DNA from: Polyangia bacterium
GTDB taxonomy: Bacteria > Myxococcota_A > Polyangia > Nannocystales > Nannocystaceae
NCBI GenBank assembly: GCA_030424595.1
Contig: JAUHWG010000012.1
Coordinates: 1 to 64,000 of the forward strand
Direction of reading: 5' to 3'
Length of the DNA stretch: 64,000 nucleotides
Shown piece by piece: positions 56,369 to 64,000 of this stretch. Positions within the stretch are counted from its first letter, which is position 1, and each line of letters begins with the position of its first letter. The translations under genes and the position numbers were made by a program. The notes beneath the pieces are model-generated. The model was given only the letters and a program-made list of their open reading frames with translations, was not told the DNA's origin and did no database searches.

Positions 56369-56395
56369 CCGCGGACCATATCAACATCGGGCCCC

Positions 56396-57298
56396 TCAGG
56401 CCCGCGGATGATGCTTTCGGTAGGCCTCGCGGAGATGTCGCTGCGAGACGTGGGTGTAGATCTGGGTCGTCGCGATGTCCGCGTGGCCCAGGAGGAGCTG
56501 AAGCGTCCGCAGATCGGTGCCGCCCTCGAGCAGGTGGGTGGCGAAGGAGTGGCGGAGCCGGTGCGGCGAGATCGGCCGGCCTATTCCCGCCCTCTTCGCC
56601 AACTCGCGGATCTTGAGGTAGCAGCCCTGACGCGTCAGCCGTCCCCCTCGGTGGTTGAGGAAGACCCAATTCGCCGACGCCTTGGGGCCGGGCTTGGCCA
56701 GCGCCGGTCGACCCTCCGTAAGCCAGCGGTCGACCGCCACCACCGCGATCTCACCGACGAGGGAGAGGCGCTCCTTGTCCCCCTTGCCCCGCAGGCGGAC
56801 AAAGCCCTGGTCGAGGTTAAGACGATCCAGGGTCAGCTCGACCGCCTCGGTGACCCGGCAGCCGCTCGCGTACATCAGCTCGAGCAGCGCCGTGTCGCGG
56901 AGCCCGAGCGGGGTGTCGGTCCCCGGCGCGGCGAAGAGCGCGTCGATCTCCTCGCGGGTCAGGAGGTCCGGCAGGCGCCGGCCGACCTTCGGGTTGACGA
57001 CCCCCTGGGTCGGGTCGACGTCGATCTGCCCCTCCTGCCGGAGGAAGCGGAAGACCCCGCGGACCGCCGCCCAACGCCGAGCTCGCGTCGCCGGCTTGAG
57101 CCCCGCGTCGCCCTGCGCGTCGAGGAAGCGCTGGAGCTCCTTGCCGTCGACCGCGGCGAGCGAGGTGACGCCGACCTCGTCTAGATGCTCGCGAAAGAGC
57201 CGCAGGTCGGTCGCGTAGGCGCTGAGGGAGTTGGGCCGAAGACCCCGCTCGACCTTGAGATGGATCAGGAAGGCGTCGATCTGACGATCGAGGCTCAA
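56396..57298 (-). CDS. xerD: Site-specific tyrosine recombinase XerD/XerC
   Basis: 300 aa with SAM-like core-binding N-terminal domain (about 1-90) and catalytic domain carrying the full RKHRHY set: Arg in SGCRVTEA, Lys in GKGDKER, HRLRH in SPHRLRHSFATHLL, His in LLGHADI, and Tyr in TTQIYTHV. It resolves chromosome dimers at dif with FtsK. The start is the TTG at 57298 overlapping the upstream receiver stop (TTGA), so translation is coupled. No ATG is available near the N-terminal family start. XerD next to scpA/scpB is a recurrent bacterial arrangement; the cheY-like gene immediately upstream is unusual. Confidence 0.93.
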   Translation of the reverse strand: MSLDRQIDAFLIHLKVERGLRPNSLSAYATDLRLFREHLDEVGVTSLAAVDGKELQRFLDAQGDAGLKPATRARRWAAVRGVFRFLRQEGQIDVDPTQGVVNPKVGRRLPDLLTREEIDALFAAPGTDTPLGLRDTALLELMYASGCRVTEAVELTLDRLNLDQGFVRLRGKGDKERLSLVGEIAVVAVDRWLTEGRPALAKPGPKASANWVFLNHRGGRLTRQGCYLKIRELAKRAGIGRPISPHRLRHSFATHLLEGGTDLRTLQLLLGHADIATTQIYTHVSQRHLREAYRKHHPRA

Positions 57299-57699
57299 TG
57301 TCCGTGCTCCTCTAGGATCCCGCGGACCAGGGTGATCACCTCGCGGCCCCGGATCGGCTTGGTGATGTAGGCGTTGGCCCCGAGGGCCAGGGCCCGCTGC
57401 CTGTCCTCTGCGGCGCCCTCCGTCGTGATGATGATGATCGGCACGTTGACGTAGCGCTCGTCGGCCCGCAGGCGCTTGACCAGCTTGAGGCCGTCGAGGA
57501 TCGGCATGTTGATGTCGGTGATGATCAGGTCGAAGCGAGCGCCGGCGATCTTGCGCAGCGCGTCGACCCCATCGTCGGCCTCGACGAGGTCCAACCCCGG
57601 GAGCCTCGACAGGGCGAAGACGATCATCTTCCGCATCGGCGGGCTGTCATCGACCACCAACACGGTGGCCCGGCGAGCGCTGTCACGATCGACGTTCAT
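57295..57699 (-). CDS. Single-domain response regulator (CheY-like)
   Basis: 134 aa receiver: acidic pocket VLVVDDSPPMRKM, phospho-acceptor Asp in DLIITDINMPILDGL, Thr in IIIITTEG, and the conserved Lys in AYITKPIR. No output domain, so it acts by protein contact. It lies 13 bp after the GAF gene and its stop overlaps the xerD TTG start. As the terminal receiver of the chemosensory operon it is the most likely diffusible output of CheA. Confidence 0.96.
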   Translation of the reverse strand: MNVDRDSARRATVLVVDDSPPMRKMIVFALSRLPGLDLVEADDGVDALRKIAGARFDLIITDINMPILDGLKLVKRLRADERYVNVPIIIITTEGAAEDRQRALALGANAYITKPIRGREVITLVRGILEEHGH

Positions 57700-57712
57700 G
57701 GGTTCACCGGAT

Positions 57713-58615
57713 CTAGTCGAAGAGGAGCGCCTCGATCGCCCGCCTCGTCAGCCGCGCCTCGGTCGCATGGGCCTTGATCCAGACCTTCTCGAGGGCGATC
57801 CCGCCGTGCTCCGAGAGCATCGCCAAGACCGCGAAGTCTGAGTCCGTAAGGGCGCTCTTCTGCGGCAGGTAGGCCTCTAGGGTGATCACCCCGACCAGGC
57901 GCTCACCGCTGACCAAGGGCAGATACATGAGGACACCGTACTCGTGGGGGACCGGATCCCCGCCTTGCCAGGGGCGCCCGAGCCCGGCGATCGCCGCGAG
58001 CGGTCCGTCGTCGGCGAGCGGTCGCTCCTCGAGCTCGTCGATCGAGGCCCCCTCGCGGACCAGGGGAAAGGCCAGCTGCCGCTCCTCGTCGATCACGTAG
58101 AGGGAGAAGCCGCCGACGCCGATAAAGTTGAGGCAGACCTCCGTGAGGGTCTGGACCACATCACCCAAGGCCGTCGCCGCGTGGAGCTGCTGGAGGATGA
58201 TGTAGAGCGTCGCGAGGTGGTAGTTCTCCCCCTCGAGAGAGCCCATCCCCTCGCCCAGGCTCGCGACCTCCTCGGTGAGGGCGACGCAGCGTGCCTCCAG
58301 CTCGCGGACGATGGCCGGGTCGGCGCCGATCTGGGAGGGCTGGACGACGATGTCGTCGACCTTCTTGGCGGAGTTGGCCTCGGCCTCGGCGAGCTGCCGC
58401 TCGAGATCGGCGACCCGCGAGATCATCTCTTCGACGACCCCCGCCGGGATCACCGGGGTGTTGCCCTCGCCGTCGTAGTCGGCGATCTCTTGCCGCAGGC
58501 GCTCATTCTCGGTGATGAGCTGACGGGCGAAGACCTCGCCGCGCCCGAAGAACTCGGCGAGCTTGGCCTCAGTCCTCTCCCGCGGTTTGCCCTGTCCCTC
58601 GCTCTGCCCGCTCAT
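57713..58615 (-). CDS. Coiled-coil protein with C-terminal GAF domain
   Basis: 300 aa from ATG 58615 (GTG 58624 is an alternative with no better ribosome site). Residues 15-130 form a long coiled coil (ITENERLRQEIADYD, VEEMISRVADLERQLAEAEA, LEARCVALTEEVASLG). The GAF domain (about 140-290) has LYIILQQLHAATALGDVVQTL, GVGGFSLYVIDEERQL and YLPLVSGERLVGVITLE. There is no output domain. It is placed between cheB and a cheY-like gene with 4-13 bp spacings, so it is an accessory of the chemosensory pathway; the ligand is unknown. Confidence 0.88.
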   Translation of the reverse strand: MSGQSEGQGKPRERTEAKLAEFFGRGEVFARQLITENERLRQEIADYDGEGNTPVIPAGVVEEMISRVADLERQLAEAEANSAKKVDDIVVQPSQIGADPAIVRELEARCVALTEEVASLGEGMGSLEGENYHLATLYIILQQLHAATALGDVVQTLTEVCLNFIGVGGFSLYVIDEERQLAFPLVREGASIDELEERPLADDGPLAAIAGLGRPWQGGDPVPHEYGVLMYLPLVSGERLVGVITLEAYLPQKSALTDSDFAVLAMLSEHGGIALEKVWIKAHATEARLTRRAIEALLFD

Positions 58616-58628
58616 CGGCGCCACGATA

Positions 58629-59822
58629 TCACAGAGGCTCCTCAGAGCCGCTTCGGCAGCGCTCGGCGAAGCGAGCGATGGCGATAGGTAATTCCGAGAG
58701 TCCGAGCACCTGATCGACCACCCCTGCGGCGATCGCCGACCCCGGCATTCCCGGCATCACGGCGGTCTCTGGGTCCTCGGCGAGGACCGTCGCACCGCCG
58801 TCGCGGGCGACCCCGGCCCCGGCGGTCCCGTCCGACCCCATCCCGGTCAGGATCAGCGCGCAGAAGCGGGAGCCGTAGGCGTGTACGCCGCTGCGGAAGA
58901 GCAGATCGCCCGACGGCATCAGGGTCCCCTCCCCGACCGCCTCGCGGACCCGAATCCGCCCAGGCCCGTCGGGATCGCCGAGGATCTCGACGTCGTGGGC
59001 GCCGGGCGCGAGATAGACCACCCCCCGCTCTAGGCGCTCGCCGTCGACCGCCTCGCGGACGGTGAAGCGGCTCATCCGATCGAGGCGTCCGGCGAAGGCC
59101 CGCGTAAAGCGCGCGGGCATGTGCTGAGCGATCACGATCGCCAGGGGCAGCCCGCTCGGGAGCTCGCGCAGGAGCTGTTGGATCGCCGGCGGACCGCCGG
59201 TCGAGGCGGCCACGCCGAGGAGGCCGAGCGGCCGCTCGACCTCCTTCTCCGGGGCCTCGGGCGCCGCCTCGGACGCCTCTTGAGCCTCGGCGATCTCCTC
59301 CCCCTCGGGGGCGGGCTGGGCCGCCTCCTCCTCGGCCTCGCCGCGCGCGAGGGCCCGGGCAGCCTCGTCGTTCGCCCGCGCCTGGAGGCTGACCACCTGA
59401 AGCCGACCGACGATGGCGATCTTCGCCCGGAGATCATCCGCGATCTTGCGGAGCTCGGGGCCGATCTTCCGCCGCGGCTTGGGGATGAAGTCCATCGCCC
59501 CGAGCTCGAGCGCGCGGAAGACCGACTCGCGATCGTCGTGGCTCGAGATGACCACGACCGGCACCGGGCACTTCGCCATCAGCAGGCGGAGAAACGCGTA
59601 GCCGTCCATCTCCGGCATCTCGAGGTCGAGCGTGATGACGTCCGGCCGGAGCTCGAAGGCCATCTGCAGGGCCTCCTTGCCGTTCACGGCCCGGCCGATC
59701 ACGGCGACGCTCGGATCCTCCGCCAGGATCGCCGCGATCGTCTGCCGATTGTAGGCAGAGTCGTCGACGACCAGGACCCGGAGGGGTCCCGAAGCGGTCG
59801 AGGTTGGCGAGGTCGAGTCCAT
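58629..59822 (-). CDS. cheB: Chemotaxis protein-glutamate methylesterase CheB
   Basis: 397 aa. An N-terminal receiver domain (VLVVDDSAYNRQT, LDLEMPEMDGYAFL, FIPKPRRK) is followed by a Glu/Ala linker (about 155-190). The methylesterase domain contains the catalytic Ser in VAASTGGPPA, His in AQHMPARF and Asp in GMGSDGTAG, with GRIRV and LMPSGDLLF structural segments. It removes methyl esters from receptors on phosphorylation by CheA. It follows cheR by 6 bp. Confidence 0.96.
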   Translation of the reverse strand: MDSTSPTSTASGPLRVLVVDDSAYNRQTIAAILAEDPSVAVIGRAVNGKEALQMAFELRPDVITLDLEMPEMDGYAFLRLLMAKCPVPVVVISSHDDRESVFRALELGAMDFIPKPRRKIGPELRKIADDLRAKIAIVGRLQVVSLQARANDEAARALARGEAEEEAAQPAPEGEEIAEAQEASEAAPEAPEKEVERPLGLLGVAASTGGPPAIQQLLRELPSGLPLAIVIAQHMPARFTRAFAGRLDRMSRFTVREAVDGERLERGVVYLAPGAHDVEILGDPDGPGRIRVREAVGEGTLMPSGDLLFRSGVHAYGSRFCALILTGMGSDGTAGAGVARDGGATVLAEDPETAVMPGMPGSAIAAGVVDQVLGLSELPIAIARFAERCRSGSEEPL

Positions 59823-59828
59823 ACGCGG

Positions 59829-60713
59829 CTAGGCGATCGGGCGGCGGTAGACGAGGTCGCGGTCGAGGTGGACGTTCTCGAAGCGCGTCTCGAGGTTGAG
59901 CAGGTTCTCCGAGTGCCCGAGCAAGAGATACCCCCCCGGGACGAGGGCGTCATAGAAAGCGTCGACGATCGTCCTGCGGGCCGCAGCCCCCATGTAGATC
60001 AGCACGTTGCGACAGAAGATCAGATCGGCCGGGCCGAGGCGCCCGATCGCCGCCCTGTCGAGCAGGTTGAGCTGGCGGAACGAGCAGATCGACCGGACCT
60101 CGTCGGCGACACGGTGACAGGTCCGCCCGTCGACCTCGCACTCCGTGAAGTAGCGGCCGGGGAGGACGATGCTCGGCGAGCGAAAGCTCGACGAACCGTA
60201 GGCGCCGTAGCGGGCCGTCGAGAGCACCTTGCGGCTGATGTCGAGGCCGACGACCTCGAGCCGCCAACCCGAGAAGAGACCGCTCTCCAGGAGGAGCATC
60301 GCGATCGTATAGGCCTCCTCGCCGGTCGAGCAGCCCGCGCTCCAGATCGTCAAGCGCTGGGCGGCGCGGCGGCGCTGGGCGATCGCCGGGAGCACCTCCT
60401 GGGAGAAGGCGTCGAGCTGGAACTGCTCGCGAAAGAAGTAGGTCTCGTGGGTGGTCAGCTCCTCGATGACCTCGGCCAGCTCATGCGGTCCGTCGGCGGC
60501 CTCGCGGAGGTACTTCGAGTACTCGGCGAAGGAGCTGAGCCCCAAGGCCTTGAGCCGAGGCCCGAGCCGCCGCTGGAGCTTGTAGGAGGAGTCGACCCCG
60601 TGGAAGACGCCGCAGCACCCCTCGACGATCGCCTGGAGCTCCGCGACCTCCTCTGCGCTGATCCGCACCGGCGCCCCCGGGCTCGGCTGCTCCGTGTCCC
60701 CCACTGCGGCCAA
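59829..60713 (-). CDS. cheR: Chemotaxis protein methyltransferase CheR
   Basis: 294 aa SAM-dependent methyltransferase for receptor glutamates. N-terminal helical domain (LQAIVEGCCGVF ... LTTHETYFFRE), then SAM-binding IWSAGCSTGEEAYTIAMLL, VGLDISRKVL, DLIFCRNVLIYM and GYLLLGHSENL, the full CheR pattern. No TPR extension. The start is uncertain: the longest frame uses TTG 60713, with a GTG at 60704. cheR and cheB are in their usual order. Confidence 0.95.
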   Translation of the reverse strand: MAAVGDTEQPSPGAPVRISAEEVAELQAIVEGCCGVFHGVDSSYKLQRRLGPRLKALGLSSFAEYSKYLREAADGPHELAEVIEELTTHETYFFREQFQLDAFSQEVLPAIAQRRRAAQRLTIWSAGCSTGEEAYTIAMLLLESGLFSGWRLEVVGLDISRKVLSTARYGAYGSSSFRSPSIVLPGRYFTECEVDGRTCHRVADEVRSICSFRQLNLLDRAAIGRLGPADLIFCRNVLIYMGAAARRTIVDAFYDALVPGGYLLLGHSENLLNLETRFENVHLDRDLVYRRPIA

Positions 60714-60876
60714 GAGTACCCCGCACCTCCCGGGCTGTGGCAGACGTCAGCGCAGCGTCTCAGCGATCGCGTCGCCCTTTGAGCTCGCGAGCGGACGAGC
60801 GGACGGCCCCCGGGACCGGGGCATGACATCGCCGCCCGCGGAGCAAGCGCGACGTGCGGTCTCGGAGCGGACGTCG

Positions 60877-61524
60877 CTAGCCCGCGAGGGCGTCGAACGA
60901 GGCCCAGACCGCGCCCTCGTGCTCAGGACCGCCCATGATCCGCGCCACCTGGGCGCTGACCTCGCTCAGATCATCGCCCAAGAGCTGGCGGAGCTCCTCG
61001 AGACCGTCGGCGTCCGCGACCTCGTCGGCGCGCCCGAGGATGAGGCCCGCGACGAGGAGCCCGGCGAGCCGCGAGGGCCCGCGCGAGGGCTCGTTGCGCA
61101 GGGACCACAGCGCCATCTCAGCCTCGGCCTTCGCCGCCGCGTCGAGCCCCTTGCCGGAGAAGAGCCGCCAAAGCTTCGCCGGCAGCTCTGTCGCGACCCG
61201 GTGGACCTCGACGACATCGTCGGCCCCGTAGAGGCTGGAGGGGCGCCGACGGTAGCTCTTGCGCCGGAAGACCGCGGCGATCGTGATCACCGCGGGGACC
61301 GGATCGTCGCCCGCCTTCGCCAGCTCGCACAGCTCGTGGACCGGCGTCCCCGGCAGCCCCGCGTCGAGCACGAGCCCGTCGAAGTGCCGCTCCTGCAGGG
61401 CCTTCGCGACGTCGTCGCCGTCGTTCATCGGCTCGACCGCGAAGCCGTAGGTCCCGAGCACCTGCTCGATCGCGCGGGTGATCGCCAGCTTGTCGTGGGC
61501 CACCAGGATTCGCAGCTTGTCCAT
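60877..61524 (-). CDS. Receiver-like protein with C-terminal helical extension
   Basis: 215 aa. The first 75 residues resemble a receiver: LRILVAHDKLAITRAIEQVL (one acidic residue where two are usual) and GLVLDAGLPGTPVHEL with a possible phospho-Asp; the later Thr/Lys positions are not clear. The following region (VFRRKSYRRRPSSLYGADDVVEVHR) is basic. The C-terminal 100 residues (LWRLFSGKGLDAAAKAEAE onward) are helical and unassigned. AGGAG precedes the ATG. It lies 9 bp after the cheW gene, so it belongs to the operon; activity is unproven because the acidic pocket is incomplete. Confidence 0.8.
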   Translation of the reverse strand: MDKLRILVAHDKLAITRAIEQVLGTYGFAVEPMNDGDDVAKALQERHFDGLVLDAGLPGTPVHELCELAKAGDDPVPAVITIAAVFRRKSYRRRPSSLYGADDVVEVHRVATELPAKLWRLFSGKGLDAAAKAEAEMALWSLRNEPSRGPSRLAGLLVAGLILGRADEVADADGLEELRQLLGDDLSEVSAQVARIMGGPEHEGAVWASFDALAG

Positions 61525-61533
61525 CGTCGACTC

Positions 61534-62013
61534 CTATCGTCCGCGCGAGACCCCGAGGAGCCCGTCGAGGTTGATGACGAAGACCATCTCGTCCTCGACC
61601 CTCGAGACCCCGCTAAAAATATCGTCCGCCAGATCGCTGCCCTCGCGGAGCATCGACGGCGCCGGCCGCAGCGAGCGGGCCGAGACCCGGAGCTCGCCGA
61701 TGACCCGATCGACCTTGAGGCCGGCGATCCGGCCGCTGACGCTGACGATGATCAGCTTGTTGAGCCGCTCGGTCGCCGGGTCGATCGCGACGCCGAAGTG
61801 ACGCCGAAGATCGATCACCGGGATCACGACCCCGCGCAGCTGGATCACCCCCTCGACGATCGACGGCGCCTGCGGGACCTCGCGGATCCGGTAGGGGGCC
61901 GCCTGGATCACCTCCTTGATCCGCATGATGTCGATGCCGTAGAGCCCCCCCCCGACGTAGAAGCCGGCGAGCTTGAGATCTTCGTCATCCGTCCGCTCTG
62001 GCGCCTCGTTCAT
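61534..62013 (-). CDS. cheW: CheW coupling protein (copy 1)
   Basis: 159-aa single CheW domain: FYVGGGLYGIDIMRIKEVIQ, APSIVEGVIQLRGVVIPVIDLRRHFG and VFVINLDGLLG. It bridges receptors to CheA. The ATG overlaps the stop of the preceding cheW by ATGA, so translation is coupled. Confidence 0.95.
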   Translation of the reverse strand: MNEAPERTDDEDLKLAGFYVGGGLYGIDIMRIKEVIQAAPYRIREVPQAPSIVEGVIQLRGVVIPVIDLRRHFGVAIDPATERLNKLIIVSVSGRIAGLKVDRVIGELRVSARSLRPAPSMLREGSDLADDIFSGVSRVEDEMVFVINLDGLLGVSRGR

Positions 62014-62582
62014 CGTGGACCTCGCTCTTCGCTGACGTCGAGGAGGATGAAGTCGTCGGGATCGAGCACCTCAGCGAGGTTGAGGATGATGACGAGCTCG
62101 CCTTGATAGCGGCCGAGGGCGCGGATGTAGTCCGCCCGGCGACCGCTCATCCCCCCAGGCCGCTCCTCCATCTGCTCCGGCGGGATCCGGACCACCTCGA
62201 GCACCTCGTGGACCAAGAGACCGTAGGGCTCGTCATCGAGGGTGACGATCAGGACCCGCGCGCTGCGATCGTAGCCGCGGGAGCGCAGGCCGAGACGACG
62301 GCTGAGCTCGACCACCGGGATGATCCGCCCGCGGACGTTGCCGATCCCGAGGAGAAAGGGCGCGGTCCTCGGGACGAAGGTGGTCGGGAAGAGCTTGGTG
62401 ATCTCCTCGATCTCGCTGATCGGCAGGCCGTAGACCTCGTCGCCGACGCGGAAGGCGACGTACTGCCGGAGGTCGCGACGGACCTCGCGCTGCTTGTAGC
62501 CGTGCTCGTACTCCTCGTCGGTCGCGGTGTGCTCACCGCTGCGCAGGAGCGCCTGCCACAGGTCTACTGTCTCACCGGCCAT
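62010..62582 (-). CDS. cheW: CheW coupling protein (copy 2)
   Basis: 190 aa from ATG 62582 (an in-frame upstream ATG would overlap cheA further). A 35-residue leader precedes the CheW fold: YVAFRVGDEVYGLPISEIEEI, FLLGIGNVRGRIIPVVELSRRLG and LVIILNLAEVLDP. It overlaps the cheA end by 11 bp. Two tandem CheW genes in one operon suggest two receptor or array classes, or a mixed baseplate. Confidence 0.94.
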   Translation of the reverse strand: MAGETVDLWQALLRSGEHTATDEEYEHGYKQREVRRDLRQYVAFRVGDEVYGLPISEIEEITKLFPTTFVPRTAPFLLGIGNVRGRIIPVVELSRRLGLRSRGYDRSARVLIVTLDDEPYGLLVHEVLEVVRIPPEQMEERPGGMSGRRADYIRALGRYQGELVIILNLAEVLDPDDFILLDVSEERGPR

Positions 62583-64000
62583 GTTCACCTCCGAAGACCG
62601 CGGAGCTGAGCTCACGGACCCCCTCGTCGACCAGCCGCCCGACGTCGAGGAGGAGGACCGTCCGGTTGGCGCCGAGCTCGGTCGCGCCGGCGATCCCCGG
62701 GACGTTGCGGATCGCCCGACCGAGCGGCTTTATCACCACGTCCTGCTGGCCGAGGAGCTCGTCGACGACGAGCCCCACCCGGTGCTGGGCGAGGCCGATG
62801 ACGACGACGTAGATCCGGTTGGGATCGGGGTTGTAGCCAGGGGGCGCCTTCAGGCCGAAGAGGCGCGAGAGCTGGAGGAGCGGCAGGGTCCGCCCCCGCA
62901 GCGTGATCACCTCTTGCCCCTCGATGGTCCCGACCTCGGCGCGCTCGGCCATGATCGACTCCAGCACCGCGTTTAGCGGGATGCAGAAGGTGTGCCCGGC
63001 GCTCTCGATCACCAGCGCCTGGATGATCGCCAAGGTGACCGGCAGAGTGATCGCGAAGCGGGTGCCGCGGCCGACCTCGGTGTGGACGTCGATCATCCCG
63101 CTCAGCTTGGCGATGTTGGTCTTGACGACGTCCATGCCGACCCCGCGCCCGCTGACGGAGTTCGCCTCCTGGCGGGTGCTAAAGCCCGGGGCGAAGATCA
63201 GGTTGTAGGCGTCGGTGGGGCTCATCGTCTCAGCCTCGTCGGCGTCGATGAGCCCGCGGCGCAGGCCGAGGTCCCGGAGCTTGCGCCAGTCCATGCCGCC
63301 GCCGTCGTCCTCGACCTCGATCACGACCCGATTGCCCTTCTGGAAGGCGCGCAGGTCGACCCGCCCGGCGGCCGTCTTGCCGCTGCGGACCCGGACGTCG
63401 GTGGCCTCGATCCCGTGGTCGATGCAGTTGCGGATCATGTGCATCAGCGGATCGCTGAGCTCCTCGACGATGAGCTTGTCGAGCACCGTCTCCGCCCCCG
63501 AGATCATCAGCCGGATCTCCTTGTCGAGCTCGCGGCTGAGCTTGCGGACGACCCGGTGGAGCTTGTCGAAGATCTGGCCGATCGGGACCATCCGCACGTC
63601 CAGGATCCCCTGCTGGAGGAGCGTCAGCTTGCGCGACATGTCGCGGACCTGAGCCTGGAGCTCGCGGCTCGCGTCGGCGGTCGCGTCGATCCCACGGAGG
63701 CTGAGGTGGAGGGTGCTGAGGTTGGCTTGGATGAGGCCGAGCTCGCCGACCAGGTTCATCAGGAGGTCGAGGCGGCGGAGATCGACGCGGACGGTCTGGC
63801 TCAGGCTGCGGAGGCTGACCTCGGCGGCCTCGGTCGCGGTCTCGTCGGGCTCCACATCCTGCGCGAAGACCTCTGGCGAGGGCGCAGGGCTGGCTGGCGC
63901 GCTCTCCTCATGGACCGGCTCCGAGGGCGGCGGCGCGGCGCTCGGGCCCAGGCGGTGGACCGCGACGTCCCGATCGCTCAGCTCCCGCGAGACCTCGGCG
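62572..64000 (-). CDS. cheA: Chemotaxis histidine kinase CheA, C-terminal part (window edge)
   Basis: The frame is open to 64000, so the N-terminal HPt domain and start lie outside. Visible parts: a Pro/Ser/Glu linker, dimerisation helices (LDLLMNLVGELGLIQANLSTLHLSL), the ATPase with HMIRNCIDHGIE (N box), DDGGGMDW (G1) and GRGVGMDVVK (G2), then the CheW-like domain (IPLNAVLESIMAERAEV, LPLLQLSRLFGLKAPPG, LVVDELLGQQDVVIKPLG). It autophosphorylates and feeds the receivers encoded downstream. It is the first visible gene of the operon; a receptor gene should be upstream. Confidence 0.96.
   Translation of the reverse strand, partial: AEVSRELSDRDVAVHRLGPSAAPPPSEPVHEESAPASPAPSPEVFAQDVEPDETATEAAEVSLRSLSQTVRVDLRRLDLLMNLVGELGLIQANLSTLHLSLRGIDATADASRELQAQVRDMSRKLTLLQQGILDVRMVPIGQIFDKLHRVVRKLSRELDKEIRLMISGAETVLDKLIVEELSDPLMHMIRNCIDHGIEATDVRVRSGKTAAGRVDLRAFQKGNRVVIEVEDDGGGMDWRKLRDLGLRRGLIDADEAETMSPTDAYNLIFAPGFSTRQEANSVSGRGVGMDVVKTNIAKLSGMIDVHTEVGRGTRFAITLPVTLAIIQALVIESAGHTFCIPLNAVLESIMAERAEVGTIEGQEVITLRGRTLPLLQLSRLFGLKAPPGYNPDPNRIYVVVIGLAQHRVGLVVDELLGQQDVVIKPLGRAIRNVPGIAGATELGANRTVLLLDVGRLVDEGVRELSSAVFGGEHGR

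Noticed and set aside
56396..57298. Phage or integron integrase marking a mobile element
   Set aside because: The sequence fits XerD, lies in a conserved xerD-scpA-scpB-rluB neighbourhood, and there is no att site, tRNA or cargo region.
59121..60782. 553-aa open frame on the plus strand
   Set aside because: Antisense of cheB and cheR; no recognisable domain.

Overview
The window looks like a chromosomal piece of a high-GC (roughly 70 %) Gram-negative bacterium of the Myxococcota, most likely the Nannocystineae (Nannocystis/Plesiocystis/Enhygromyxa relatives). That placement is inferred from four things: several very large Ser/Thr protein kinases, including two kinase-AAA ATPase-TPR giants; lipoproteins whose lipobox Cys is followed by Ser/Thr/Asp/Glu/Gly-rich linkers; a protein pairing an FHA domain with an AgmX/PglI-like (TonB-like) C-terminus; and strong G/C preference at third codon positions. 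I see no rRNA, tRNA, insertion sequence, prophage or CRISPR array. Because of the GC content most long ORFs on the opposite strand of real genes are shadows.

Layout. 0-8.4 kb: 5' end of metG (-), a small unknown gene (-), a soluble lytic transglycosylase (-), then a beta-oxidation pair (+) made of a FadN-type dehydrogenase/hydratase and a thiolase. 9-16 kb: an exported M4 metallopeptidase (-), an APC permease (-) divergent from a dipeptide epimerase (+), and a membrane Ser/Thr kinase (+). 16-30 kb: two homologous PknK-like kinase-ATPase-TPR regulators (one +, one -), the FHA/TonB-like membrane protein (-), an aldehyde dehydrogenase (-) divergent from an arylamine N-acetyltransferase-like protein that lacks the catalytic Cys (+), and a second thiolase (+). 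30-43 kb: lipoproteins, a homocysteine methyltransferase-like protein, mannose-1-phosphate guanylyltransferase with an in-frame minisatellite, a patatin, a DJ-1 protein translationally coupled to an orphan CoA-transferase alpha subunit, a lipase lipoprotein directly abutting a TPR-pseudokinase, and a TetR regulator divergent from a CysQ-like phosphatase with a good operator candidate between them. 43-47 kb: a TPR-containing membrane kinase preceded by a cluster of palindromes and followed by an ADYC-like lipoprotein with five perfect NGIVI repeats.

47-64 kb is entirely on the minus strand. Read in the direction of transcription it runs cheA (cut by the window edge), cheW, cheW, a receiver-like protein, cheR, cheB, a coiled-coil/GAF protein, a CheY-like receiver, xerD, an LtaS-like membrane phosphatase-superfamily protein, a site-2 protease, scpA, scpB and rluB. 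These are followed by rpsN and the type-B L31 gene rpmE2, the signature of zinc-independent ribosomal paralogues. Most of these genes overlap or lie within 30 bp of each other, so a chemosensory pathway sits directly upstream of, and possibly co-transcribed with, chromosome-dimer resolution and condensin-loading genes.

The most unusual content is in the condensin accessory genes. ScpB is 914 residues instead of about 200, because repetitive Asp/Glu/Ser-rich tracts flank a normal core on both sides, and ScpA carries an extra repetitive tail of about 350 residues. Other points worth testing are the active-site-less NAT, the TPR-pseudokinase coupled to a lipase, the orphan ScoA/DJ-1 pair, and the palindrome clusters upstream of the kinase at 43.1 kb and of the cysQ-like gene.
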